From NCBI GenBank assembly GCA_947359465.1, contig OX375877.1, forward strand, positions 73,482,698 through 73,546,697: 64,000 nucleotides of DNA, in the 5' to 3' direction. Numbering within the stretch: the stretch's first letter is position 1; each line of letters starts with the position of its first letter. The stretch comes from Metellina segmentata. Taxonomy: Eukaryota > Arthropoda > Arachnida > Araneae > Tetragnathidae. This document shows positions 46,560-57,429 of the stretch, piece after piece. The translations under genes were made by a program, and so were the position numbers. The notes under the pieces are model-generated. The model worked only from the letters and a program-made list of their open reading frames with translations. It did not search any database and was not told the DNA's origin.

Positions 46560-47650
46560 AATTAAGGATAATTATGAATTCATATCAAGCATGGTCATCT
46601 GATCACAATACAAAAAAGAATGTTAGAATGCTCTCCGAAGTCGCATTTCAGCCTACACAACACCTTCAAGAAGGACCTTAGAATAGCAATGTTATGCTCT
46701 AGTGCGCGAATGAAACTCGTAATCACAAGAACTCTTGAATAGCCTTGTGGAAGGCATGTCTACACGTTATAAGGCTTGCATTAGGGTTAAAGGTTAGAGC
46801 ATACGAAAAAGGTTGCTTTTAACCGGATTGAGAGGTAATGTTTTTCTTTTCGCAATTACTAAAATCTACAATGTGTTCATCTGCATTTTAGTCTTATTTC
46901 TTTAGTTCCCAGTAGCATCAATCAAGCACATGTTTTTATTTTTATTTTATTCCACTTAGCTAGTGGAATATTTATTAGTAATTTGAATTCATTATAGGTG
47001 CAAAAGTTTGACAAGGGATTTCATATCCGATTGCATTTATGTATCCAAGAGTTCTTTTGGCAAGAAACGAACATGGCTACATCTTTTCAACACTATTAGG
47101 TAACCACAACGAAGGAAATGGCCCCAGCTGTGGGAAGTTGGTAGTTGGTGCTGTTCATCCTAACATCGCAATTCACTACGTCTCGAGCAGGGGTTTTGAC
47201 AAAACATCTAATCACCTTGGTGGCTTAGTTTATCAACAGGCCAGATTTGGCGACTTATGACTATTCCCAAAGCTAAAATCAGCTGAAGGGTAAGATATTT
47301 CAGATAGTGGATGCAATTAAGGAGAACAGGTCGAGGGAGCTATTGGTAATCCCAACAGTGAATTGTTCTAAGTATTTAGAAAAGTGGAAGAGACCGGGGC
47401 AAATGTGTGAGGCCCGAAGGTTCTTACTTGAAACAAGGCTCAAATTGTCCTAGTACAGCGTATAACTTGTTTCATATAACATGACTGAATGCTTTCCGGA
47501 TAGACCTCGTATAACCACGGAATTGTTCTAACCTTTCGTTAATAATCATATAATTTCCAACGGTATACTCATACAATCCGGATATAAGATCTCTCAGAAA
47601 CCTCGATTTACTGCTATTTTGTCAGCTTTCATCTATCATACACTACTGTT
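46560..47650. other. No supported gene
   Basis: A plus-strand 73-codon frame (47039-47260) has higher GC and a protein-like composition but no recognised domain, start context or splice sites. Confidence 0.4.
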
Positions 47651-47874
47651 TGTTGAAATTGCAACACCGTGAAGGAATCGTGCAAAATTAAACAAAACTT
47701 ACATGACATGCAAAACGGGTTAGGATGATTAGGTCAGCAAATGATTAGAGTGTAGATGACATGTCAGCAAATGATTAGAATTACAAAGCGATTTCGCATG
47801 TGTGTTCTGAGAAACCCTCTAAACTTCCAAGTGAACCGTGTGTAAAAAGCACGGAAACGATGCGTTGAAAATGT

Positions 47875-49781
47875 GTGTGTCGTCGTTTGACTGATTTAAA
47901 TGATGGATTAGAAGTCAATATACCTCGCCAAAAACACAGAGTGCCATACGAGAGACTAACGGAGTTCGAACAGGACCGCATGATCGGCCTCCGTGTGAGT
48001 GGACTTTCCTATCGTGAAATCGCCACTCACACAGGTCGTAAGGCCACAACAGTGATGCGTGTGTGGAAGAGACGGACCATGGAGAACCGGACAAGTCAAA
48101 ACCCCGGCCTTAGGCCACACAATATGACGTCACCACGGGACGACATATACCTTATCCGCACAACGGTGAACGAACATACAGCGTCCTCTCGTGCGTTGGA
48201 ACGATATTGGAGCCTGCTTATAGGTGTGTCATTGTCTACCCACACGATTCGTTGACGTATGCTGTGCCATGAGTTACGTGCAAGGTTTCCTCTGCGCAGG
48301 ATTACCCTTTACGCTGAACCCCTAACGTCACCGAACCTCAATAACACAGCCAATGGAGTGCCGATTGGCAACAAGTAGTCTTCTCAAATGAGTCCCGCTA
48401 CAATCTGAACTATAAGGATGGATGCGTAATCTTCAGACCCTACACAGGTTAACGCCTTCACCCGGAGTGTCTTATTGAGCGTCATACTGGAAGAACGCCT
48501 GGCGTTATGGTCTGGCGTTATCTTCAGACCCTACACAGGTGAACGCCTTCAATCGGAGTGTCTTATGGAGCGTCACACTGGAAGAACGCCTGACGTTATG
48601 GTCTGGCGTTATCTTCAGACCCTACACAGGTGAACGCCTTCAATCGAAGTGTCTTATTGAGCGTCATACTGGAAGAACGCCTGGCGTTATGGTCTGGCGT
48701 TATCTTCAGACCCTACACAGGTGAACGCCTTCAATCGGAGTGTCTTATGGAGCGTCACACTGGAAGAATGCCTGACGTTATGGTCTGACGTTATCTTCAG
48801 ACCCTACACAGGTTAACGCCTTCACCCGGAGTGTCTTATTGAGCGTCATACTGGAAGAACGCCTGGCGTTATGGTCTGGCGTTATCTTCAGACCCTACAC
48901 AGGTGAACTCCTTCAATCGGAGTGTCTTATGGAGCGTCACACTGGAAGAATGCCTGACGTTATGGTCTGACGTTATCTTCAGACCCTACACAGGTGAACG
49001 CCTTCAATCGGAGTGTCATTTTGAGCGTCATACTGGAAGAACGCCTGGCGTTATGGTCTGGCGTTATCTTCAGACCCTACACAGGTGAACGCCTTCAATC
49101 GGAGTGTCTTATGGAGCGTCATACTGGAAGAACGCCTGGCGTTATGGTCTGGCATTATATTCAGACTCTACACAGGTGAACGCCTTCAATCGGAGTGTCT
49201 TATGGAGCGTCACACTGGAAGAATGTCTGACGTTATGGTCTGGCGTACTCTTCAGACCCCTACACAGGTGAATGCCTTCACCCGGAGTGTCTTATTGAGC
49301 GTCATGCTGGAAGAACGCCTGGCGTTATGGTCTGGTGCTATTGGATACTACGGGCTATCCCGCCTACTTCAAACTGTGGGGACCCTGAACAGCGATCGCT
49401 ACATCAGGGAAGTTGTGGAGCCCAACGTCCTACACCTCCTGCAACTCCTCATACTCAGAAATGTATTTCAATAATACAATGCCCGTCCACATGTTGTTCG
49501 GAATGTACAAGACTTCTTCAGAGCACGACAGGTTCTGTTTCTTCCATAACCTACACGTTCCCAGGATATGTCGCCCATTGAGCATGTCAGAGATTACATC
49601 GGTCGGCGACTCGATCGTCAGACAGAGTTCGGTTGAACTTTGGCATCAGATAGAGGCCATCTGGAATGCCATTCCTCAGCATGAGATTCAGAATCTGTAT
49701 TACTGGGTGCCACGACGTGTACATATTGGAGCGTACTTACAAGCTCTCGTTTTTCCGCATAGCTGCTACACAAGATATTGA
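47875..49781 (+). pseudogene. Tc1-like transposase, disrupted
   Basis: The N-terminal DNA-binding part is intact from 47875 to 48255: YERLTEFEQDRMIGLRVSGL, SYREIATHTGRKATTVMRVW, then a TGA. A degraded stretch includes FSNESRYNL (about 48376-48410; the usual FSDESRF Asp is now Asn). Then comes the 91-bp array, the single-copy continuation with NSDRYIREVVEPNVLHLL, and frame-shifted C-terminal words (RPHVV, PPIEHVRDYI, IPQHEIQNLY). It cannot encode a functional transposase. Confidence 0.8.
48431..49341 (+). repeat. 91-bp minisatellite inside a transposase gene, ten units
   Basis: CTTCAGACCCTACACAGGT begins units at 48431, 48522 and every 91 bp to 49250. The unit is the transposase segment FRPYTGERLQSECLMERH plus TGRTPGVMVWR. 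Because 91 is not a multiple of three, each unit moves the frame by one. Two unit types largely alternate: one with TTGAGCGTCATACTGG and CCTGGCGTT, another with TGGAGCGTCACACTGG and CCTGACGTT. This indicates a 182-bp higher-order repeat. Confidence 0.95.
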
Positions 49782-49904
49782 TTATCGTCATTATTTGTTT
49801 TATTGCTCTGTAAATTTTATCGTTTATTTAAACCACTGTACGTAATTCGAGGAAAAATTTCATTTATATCTGATGATTCTTTCATAGTGTTGCAATTTTC
49901 ACTT

Positions 49905-52323
49905 ACAGAAGTGTAAATACAATCAAATCTGGGACAGTTGAATAAAATCCTATTAGACATGGTGGCAAAGAAAATACAATCCAAGTTCAGTTACACTCTC
50001 ATACAATCGCATCTATTAGAGGGATTGAGAAGAATACAGAACGTTATACCTCGCACGGGATGTCTGGTCACCGTTAAGAAACTGTTCTAGCAAAAAAAGT
50101 CAGGGGATTCAAAAACCATTTTATTATCAGAAGTGGTATTCCTAAACTCGGCTATTAAGATATGGTTTGTGCTATGAATCGGAGAGGGAATTTCAGGGAC
50201 GAATCCATTTTTGATCCATTGGGTGCTTTGGTCACACCTCTTGGGTACTGCAGGGTTAATACACTTTAGGTTTTTGTTTAAACATCTAATAAATTGTTCC
50301 AATTGGTAAATTAAATTTTTTAACAATCTTAACATGCTTTATATAGTATATTGATTTTCTTCTCAGCTCTCAATTGTGTTTAATAATTGACAATATTTAA
50401 TAACTCAACGAGTTTAGAATTGAAATAAACCAAATTGATTAAAAATTGTGCTTTTTCATGTACAACTTGTGAGCTTGCTGTAGATGAACTAATTGGATAT
50501 AAATATATCAATCCTGAAAATTCATTCCAGAAATCTCTTTTAAATGTATAATCACAATCCATCTCTATAAATAAGAATGGAGTGTTGGTCTTTTACATTG
50601 AATATTTTCGACCCATTTCAAGTTTTCTATCCGTTTTGGACTTTTCTGATGCCAAATCTGCCTTTTGCGAGTTTGGTGTCTGTCTGTTTGCCTGTATTGT
50701 ATGTGCCCTATACACGTCCACATGGTTTAATATATTTTCATGAAACTTTCATACTGTGAGTAGTTATCTTCATTTAGTGACTGACTGTTTGTGTATTTGT
50801 ACAGGCATTACATAAATTTAATTCCAGATATTTGATTGTAATATGTTTTATTTTATACATTATCTATTAGTTTAGTGACTGCAATATTAAACATTTCTTT
50901 ATTGTTATATTTAGATGAGTTTCATGCTAAAACTACTGAGTAAGTATACTTAAATCAACCGTAATTTGGTAGTTTTGGAAAAACTGGAATGTATATTGAG
51001 TATTACGATTACTTGGATTGCTTTACCAGTACTGCTAAAAAAGCAATTATTTTTCAAAAATTATTATTATTTTTTGCATGGAATTTCAGTTTTGATATTT
51101 CATTTATTTCGAGTCTTATATTTGTTCTTTTCGCAATGTAAACGATTTCCGAATATTTGGGACAGACGATATTTTTTCGACGAACGGAACTGAAACGTAA
51201 ACTCATGTTGGTTGATCACGTGCAGTAATATCTTCTGTTTCTTTCGCTCTGAATTTGATTTCGCATTTCTAAATTTTGTGCACCTTTTGGTTTTAAGTTG
51301 TGGCAACTGCGAGATCAAGAGATAAAAAGGAATTACAGATTAATATCTTTAGAACAATTTTATCCCGACTTTTTTATTTTGTTTTAATTCGCTGTTTTCT
51401 GTTTTAAATATATATTATTTTAATAAATGTATTTTGCATTTATTCACACGCAATACCACCACAAAGTATTCGATTTAAAGTGGCAGATAAGTCAGAATAA
51501 AGCAAATTTTAAGTGTAACTATGCCATTATTGAAAGAATAACAATGTTTAAAAAATCCGAACTAGAACTTTTCAAACATTAAACAGTTCTTTGTCATAAT
51601 GACAGAAGATAGCGAAATTCCACAATGTCGTATGCTGGATGTAAGAGTGCCACAAGTAAAAAAATATTGTTTTGTTGGCTATGAGTGCGAGAGCACTCTC
51701 CGTAAATCGTCATTTTTTAAAATCTAGTTGAACATGAAAAGAACTTAAGAAAGGGAGTTCCAAATCTCCCTTTAAATTGTCTTTTGTAGTAGTAACCATA
51801 GCGTATTAATCATCAACTTCAGTACCTTTCGTCATTCTGTAGCTTTGTCATACAGCAAGGGTGCGATGTATGTGAAATGTATTATATGAATGGATATGAA
51901 TCTATCTGTAGGATTTGTGTCCAAATTAACTTGTAGAAATTATAAAGATGGCGAAAGGTGTTAAATATTGTTTTAATCTACGAAAAACGTAAGTCATTAT
52001 ATTCTTTGATCATCTTTTCAATATGGAGTAAACCAATTCAAACCGTGTAAGGTCGGGTATTTTGCTAGTTATCTATAGTTTCTGCCATTCCTTTGTATTG
52101 TATGGGTTATTCTTTCACCGATCACTTATTTTTAAGTATTTAATTTGAATTTAAAGATCATCAAGTATAAGGCGGAAGTTTACGGAAATAACTTCTTAAT
52201 GTGAATAGGGCTTATATAATATATGTAAAAGTTCAGGGTTTTCATAGGTTTCTCATATATCGCTACGCCATAGCCCCGCTAATTACGTCCCATCTGAACA
52301 ACTACATCGCCTCCATCACCTCT
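49905..52323. other. No gene seen
   Basis: AT-rich intergenic or intronic DNA. Short frames on both strands lack support. An ATTAAA on the minus strand (52139-52144 region, seen as TTTAAT) is a possible polyadenylation signal for the exon ending at 52324. Confidence 0.45.
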
Positions 52324-53858
52324 TTAACTTTCACCTCTAGAATTATCACCACCATATTGGACAACATATCCTCCCATGCCAACTTCACTATCATCATCAG
52401 CATCTCCAGAACCACCATATTTGACAACATATCCTCCATCACCAACTTCCGTATCATCATCACCATCTCCAGAATCACCATATTTGACAACATATCCTCC
52501 ATCGCCAACTTCAGTATCATCATCACCATCTCCAGAACCACCATATTTTACAACGTTTCCTCCATCACCATTACCTTTACTTCCACCACCTCCAGAACCG
52601 TGACCACCATATTTGACAACGTATCCTTCTTTGCCATCTTTACTCCCCCCACTACCTCCATTACCATTATATTTGACAACGTATCCTCCATCATTTTTGC
52701 CATCACCATATTTGACTTTATACCCACCATTACCATCTTTATGGTGATGATGATGTTGATGATGATGATGATGATGATGTTTCTTTCCATCTCCACCTCC
52801 TTGCACATAATAACCTTCGGAACCTGTGTTTCCTAGTACATAATAACCTTCGGAACCTGTGTTTCCTGGCACATAATAACCTTCGGAACCTGTGTTTCCT
52901 GGCACATAATAACCTTCGATGCCATCACCTCCGGACCCTCCATCGCCCTGCACATAATAACCTCCGGAACCAGCACTTCCTGGCACATAATAACCTCCGC
53001 TGCCATCAGCTCCGGGTCCTCCATCGCCCTGCACATAATAACCTTTGGAACCTGCACTTCCTGGCACATAATAACCTCCGGAACCTGCACTTCCTGGCAC
53101 ATAATAACCTCCGCTGCCATCAGCTTCGGACCCTCCATCGCCCAGCACATAATAACCTTCCGAACCTGCACTTCCTGGCACATAATAACCTCCGGAACCT
53201 GCACTTCCTGGCACATAATAACCTCCGCTGCCATCAGCTTCGGACCCTCCATCGCCCTGCACATAATAGCCTTCGGAACCTGCACTTCCTGGCACATAAT
53301 AACCTCCGCTGCCATTACCTCCGGACCCTCCATCGCCCTGCACATAATAACCTCCGGAACCTGCACTTCCTGGCACAAAATAACCTCCGCTGCCATCAGC
53401 TCCGGACCCTCCATCGCCCTGCACATAATAACCTTTGGAACCAGCACTTCCTGGCACATAATAACCTCCGGAACCTGCACTTCCTGGCACATAATAACCT
53501 CCGCTGCCATCAGCTCCGGACCCTCCATTGCCCTGCACATAATAACCTCCGGAACCAGCACTTCCTGGCACATAATAACCTCCACCTCCATCATCATAGT
53601 CTTCTGGGTCGTCATCTTCTTCCACTATATAATCTCCTCCACCACCGTCACCACCACCACCATTTGAACCTCCACCTCCTTCTTTCACCATACCGCCTCC
53701 ACCATCTCCGGAACCTCCACCAGACCCACCTCCTTCTTTCTCAACATAGTAACCTCCTCCTCTACCACTCGAACCACTTCCGCCTCCACCTGAACCACCT
53801 CCTCCTGAACCGCCGCCACCGGATCCACCTCCTACTACTGAGTCCCCATCCTCGTCAT
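52324..53858 (-). CDS. Terminal exon of a Gly/Tyr-rich silk-like protein
   Basis: Minus-strand exon from the acceptor TTTTCTTGAACAG to a TAA; two bases complete a split codon and 510 codons follow. In order it has an acidic start (DDEDGDSVV), a run of GGGGS linkers, and a repeat block of ten GGYYVPGSAGS-type units alternating with seven GYYV(Q/L)G(D/N)GGSGADGS-type units. Next come three EGYYV(P/L)GNTGS units, a His tract (KKHHHHHHHQHHHHHK), and a tail of GGYVVKYG units separated by acidic GDGDDDTEV spacers. There is no Cys in this exon. Composition and repeats resemble spider silk or cuticle structural proteins, but no spidroin N- or C-terminal domain is present, so the exact family is unknown. 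The Tyr-Tyr pairs could be oxidatively cross-linked and the His tract could bind metal (inference). Confidence 0.85.
52745..52792 (-). repeat. CAT-repeat encoding the poly-His tract
   Basis: A trinucleotide run (ATG on the plus strand, CAT on the minus) within the silk-like exon encodes seven His, one Gln and five His between lysines. It is a probable length-polymorphic microsatellite. Confidence 0.85.
52800..53590 (-). repeat. Coding minisatellite of 33- and 48-bp units
   Basis: 33-bp units (GGYYVPGSAGS) and 48-bp units (GGYYVQGDGGSGADGS) are interleaved, often as 81-bp or 114-bp composites. Third-position variation is low, indicating recent homogenisation by unequal exchange. Confidence 0.85.
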
Positions 53859-54129
53859 CTGTTCAAGAAAAGGAAATATTCTATTACAAATACTTTTAAT
53901 GTGACTGACTAAGATTTTTGAAATGAATGCAATAAGAATTAATTCTTCAGTGGCATTGAAGAAAAAATATAGACACATTAATATTTTCGTTCAAATTAAA
54001 GAAAGCATGACAATCACACAGTATAATGCATATTATATGCTATAAATAAGTAAAATAACAAGTAAGTCACACATGTGAAGAGTCTGATTATGATAGTTAA
54101 CCTTATATACATAAGTGGCATTGATATAT

Positions 54130-54470
54130 TTGGTTGGATATGTTATGGTGCAATGACCATATGTGATCCAGCTGCGCTAAAAACACGACAGGCGGCATTT
54201 ATATGAAAGCTAGATGAATTAATTGTGTGACACAATATAAGATATTTTTGAAGTGTGACTCCTGAAAGTATTTTTGTATAAAATTGATTGGTTGAACTTT
54301 TTAAAGACGCATATTTGATCATGCTGCGCCAGACACAAGACAAACAATATAAAGTAATGGACATACACATGCGAAGAAAGTTCCACTGAGACAGAAGAGG
54401 GAATCACACCCAGGAAGGAATCGAACCCGCTTGGCCGGCTTGGCCTAGCGCTGTGGGCATAACCAATGAT
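54130..54470 (-). repeat. Dispersed repeat family A, copy 2 (tRNA-like head)
   Basis: Read on the minus strand it has GGGTTCGATTCCTTCCTGGG (B box), then GTGTGATTCCCTCTTCTG, GTCTTGTGTCTGGCGCAGCA and ATCAAATATGCGTC. It parallels 1236-1410. The shadow frames at 54143-54407 are repeat body. Confidence 0.65.
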
Positions 54471-54479
54471 CCCCGTCTT

Positions 54480-55270
54480 CCCAATTTAATTAAATAAAAC
54501 ATCGTTCTCTAAGTGCTAAAACGCTTTGTGTTTTCAGAAGGGCTCAATTTTCGTAACAGCACTTAGTAACGTTCTACAATAGAGAAATCACATCCATCTA
54601 TCCTCTGCATATGGACGAGATGACTGGCAACCACCTCAAGGACTGCCCAAAGCTTCTTGACAATACAGCTACAGGTACTGTAGACAGCATTTGTAAACGA
54701 TATCACTTCAGATCTCTATTGGACTCATCAACTGATGCCGGAGTATACAAATAAAAGTTTTTCTAAACTGCTTTAACATTGAGCAAAAGTTTCGGTTTCA
54801 ACGTGACTAGTCATGGGCATCCAAACATAAAGGGAAGAGAAGCGAATGAGATGGAAAGAGCTTTCCTGTTTTCAATTAAGCGCGAAGATGTTTTGAAATT
54901 ATGACTTTTATTTTTTTAAATACCAAAAAGATATTAAAGTGTTTTAAAAATAAATGTGCTAGTTTGTAAGTTTTGATATGTTCGATTAAAATAACGTTTA
55001 ACTAAGCAGTTCTTAGTTATGGTAGGTAGTAGTTGTATTATGGTTTTGATTGAGGATAAAAGTGGTAAAGATTAAAAAATGTGCTTATGTCTAAAAGGTT
55101 ACGTGTACTACGGTAGAATTATATAACAGTTTACAGAACTCTCGACAATACTTTTTGGTAATAATTTGTAACTGACTTTTGCATTGGGGCATTCAGTATC
55201 GCCACTCTTGGGACTTGTATCCCGCGAAATATTTGGATATGTGTTTTTTAAAGAATTATTTTGTACATTA
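54480..55270. other. No gene seen
   Basis: AT-rich presumed intron of the minus-strand silk-like gene. Confidence 0.4.
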
Positions 55271-55271
55271 C

Positions 55272-55349
55272 CATCGTTACTTTCACATCCAAAATCATTA
55301 AAACCATATTCGACAATGTAATTCTTCATCATCACTTGTGCGTTGTATG
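55272..55349 (-). CDS. Candidate phase-1 mini-exon (KNYIVEYGFNDFG)
   Basis: A 78-nt minus-strand segment from CTGTACAG to GATG|GTAATG. Phase 1 in and out, it reads AYNAQVMMKNYIVEYGFND and FGCESND. Length is a multiple of three, and the phase and the NYIVEYG core suit the silk-like gene. Against it: the acceptor lacks a good pyrimidine tract and lies at the edge of a dispersed repeat, and this would be the only exon with Cys. Confidence 0.3.
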
Positions 55350-55354
55350 CTGTA

Positions 55355-55515
55355 CAGGTTCGAGTCTTTTCAGGTACCTCTCTGGGCGTATTTCTCCTTC
55401 CTGAGGAAGTAAAACTTCTCTTGTGTGTAGATAAATTATTTGACTTTGTCTGCCTTGTGACAGATGAAGCCGGGCCAAATATGGCCCATAAAACCCAACC
55501 CAATCAACACCAATC
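55355..55515 (+). repeat. Dispersed repeat family A, copy 3
   Basis: CTCTGGGCGTATTTCTCCTTC, GAAGTAAAACTT, GTGTGTAGATAAATTATTTG and GGGCCAAATATGGCCCATAA match the 1.2-kb copy. Confidence 0.6.
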
Positions 55516-55636
55516 TTCACCACCTGATGAATATTATGTTTAAAATAAGTACTTTGGAAATTTTTGACACTATGAAATTGTTTACATTTTATAAACATTC
55601 GCCTCTAAAACTACTCAAGATGCGATTTACGACTTA

Positions 55637-56070
55637 AGCCCGGTGCTCACATCCGGTTTTTCAACGTGCGGTGCCGCTACCGCTAAGCAAGTACGGTCTG
55701 AGATACATTAGATCCAATGGAGCAGTGCACACATGCCTCCAGCGCCGCTGGGGCGACGCACGTCCAACTTGCTTGCAATTTGTACCGCAGTTCCCCAGGG
55801 CGCCGCACATAAGTCTAAGTTCTGAAGTACACTGTTTCCATAAGCAAATTTAATATAAATAATAATTAATAAATGGTTGCATCCAGTAACGTCTATTTTG
55901 TTTCAAAATATACTTTTTTTTTACACCAAGTAAGCGAAATAAACACGTTTACTTCGATAGAATATTCATCGCAAATGGCCCGAAATGTGTTCGTGCGTCA
56001 TTTTACGGTTATGTGTGCATAGTTGGGCTTCGGTGCCGCACGTTGAAAACCCGTATGTGTGCACCGGGCC
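55637..56070. mobile_element. Harbinger-like MITE, copy 2
   Basis: 434 bp, with ends AGCCCGGTGCTCACATCCGG and, reversed, GGCCCGGTGCACACATACGG. TTA flanks both sides (55634-55636, 56071-56073). It aligns along its whole length with 5041-5481, including the middle CAGTAACGTCTATTTTGTTT. It lies in an intron of the silk-like gene. Confidence 0.82.
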
Positions 56071-56360
56071 TTAGATAATAAGATTTCGTGAGCGAAGAAT
56101 TTTAAACATATACACTCTTTACTAAGAAATATGGAATCGATAAAGTAATAAGTATTTACACTCTATTGGTGTTACTTAGCATACGCTGTAAGAAAAGGAC
56201 TACTCAAGATGTGATATATGACTAAGCATAACACAGTCTAGAATATTTTTCCACTTATCCAATCTTTACTAACAAAGTAATGTAAAATCAATAAAGTAAA
56301 AATAAATGTTTTCTCTCTATGGATATTATGTAGCATAGTCTCAAGAAAATGACTCCTCAC

Positions 56361-57425
56361 CTGCGGCTGTTGTAGCGGGAGCGTCAGTTGTGGCAGGGGC
56401 ATCTGTCGGAGTAGGCGCATTAGTTGTAGTGGGAGCGTCAGTTGTAGTAGGAGCGTTAGTTGTTGTAGGCGCAGCTGTCGTTGTAGGCGCAGCTGTAGTT
56501 GCAGGCGCAGATGTCGTTGTAGGTGCAGCTGCCGTTGTAGGCGCAGCTGTAGTAGTAGGCGCAGATGTAGTAGTAGGCGCAGCTGTCGTTGTAGGCGCAG
56601 CTGTCGTTGTAGGCGCAGCTGTAGTAGTAGGCGCAGCTGTCGTTGTAGGCGCAACTGTCGTTGAAGACGCAGCTGTAGTTGTAGACGCAGCTGTAGTAGT
56701 AGGCGCAGCTGTAGTAGTAGGCGCAGCTGTCATTGTAGGCGCAGCTGTAGTAGTAGGCGCAGATGTAGTAGTAGGCGCAGCTGTCGTTGTAGGCGCAGCT
56801 GTCGTTGTAGGCGCAGCTGTCGTTGTAGGCGCAGCTGTAGGTGTAGGCGCAGCTGTAGTTGTAGGCGCAGCTGTAGTAGTAGGCGCAGCTGTCGTTGTAG
56901 GTGCAACTGTCGTTGAAGGCGCAGCTGTAGTTGTAGACGCAGCTGTAGTAGTAGGCGCAGCTGTAGTAGTAGGCGCAGCTGTCGTTGTAGGCGCAGCTGA
57001 AGTAGTAGGCGCAGATGTAGTAGTAGGCGCAGCTGTCGTTGTAGGCGCAGCTGTAGTTGTAGGCGCAGCTGTAGTTGCAGGCGCAGCTGTAGTAGTAGGC
57101 GCAGCTGTCGTTGTAGGCGCAGCTGTCGTTGTAGGCGCAGCTGTCGTTGTAGGCGCAGCTGTCGTTGTAGGCGCAGCTGTCGTTGTAGGCGCAGCTGACG
57201 TAGGTGCAGCTGTTGTAGTAGGTGCTGCTGTAGTAGTTGAAGGTCCAGCAGTTGAGGCACCATTTGTTGAAGGATCTGCTACAGTTGAAGGATCTGCTAC
57301 TGTTGAAGGATCTGCTACTGTTGAAGGATCTGCTACTGTTGAAGGATCTGTTACTGTTGAAGGATCTGCTACTGTTGAAGGATCTGCTACTGTTGAAGGA
57401 TCTGCTACTGTTGAAGGATCAAAGC
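56361..57425 (-). CDS. Mucin-like Thr/Pro/Ala-rich exon of the silk-like gene
   Basis: A 1065-nt exon (355 codons) on the minus strand between CTGTGTTCCACAG and CCGCAG|GTGAGG, entered and left in phase 1. It opens GFDPSTVADPSTVA with nine DPST units, passes TNGASTAGPSTTT and becomes dozens of near-identical 15-18-bp PTTTAA units, ending with NAPTTTDAP variants and ATTAAG. Dense Thr beside Pro predicts heavy mucin-type O-glycosylation of a secreted protein. Phase fits the flanking exons. The 368-codon open frame on the plus strand (VVVGAA repeats) is an antisense shadow. Confidence 0.75.
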
Positions 57426-57429
57426 CTGT

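Larger units (their letters stand above)
47654..49900 (+). mobile_element. Tc1-like element enlarged by an internal minisatellite
   Basis: Imperfect terminal repeats: GAAATTGCAACACCGTGAAGG on the left, reversed right end GAAAATTGCAACACTATGAAAG. Between them lies a plus-oriented, inactive Tc1-type transposase about 2.2 kb long. That is longer than usual for this family because a 91-bp piece of its coding region is repeated ten times. Confidence 0.75.

Noticed and set aside
47039..47260. 73-codon plus-strand frame with protein-like composition
   Set aside because: No recognised domain, no splice sites in phase and no promoter. It may be an unidentified repeat.
52201..53912. Long overlapping frames on both strands over the Gly-Tyr exon (for example MCQEVQVPEV repeats and Ser/Ile-rich plus frames)
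   Set aside because: Shadows of the coding minisatellite. Only the frame giving GGYYVPGSAGS has matching acceptor, phase and neighbouring exons.
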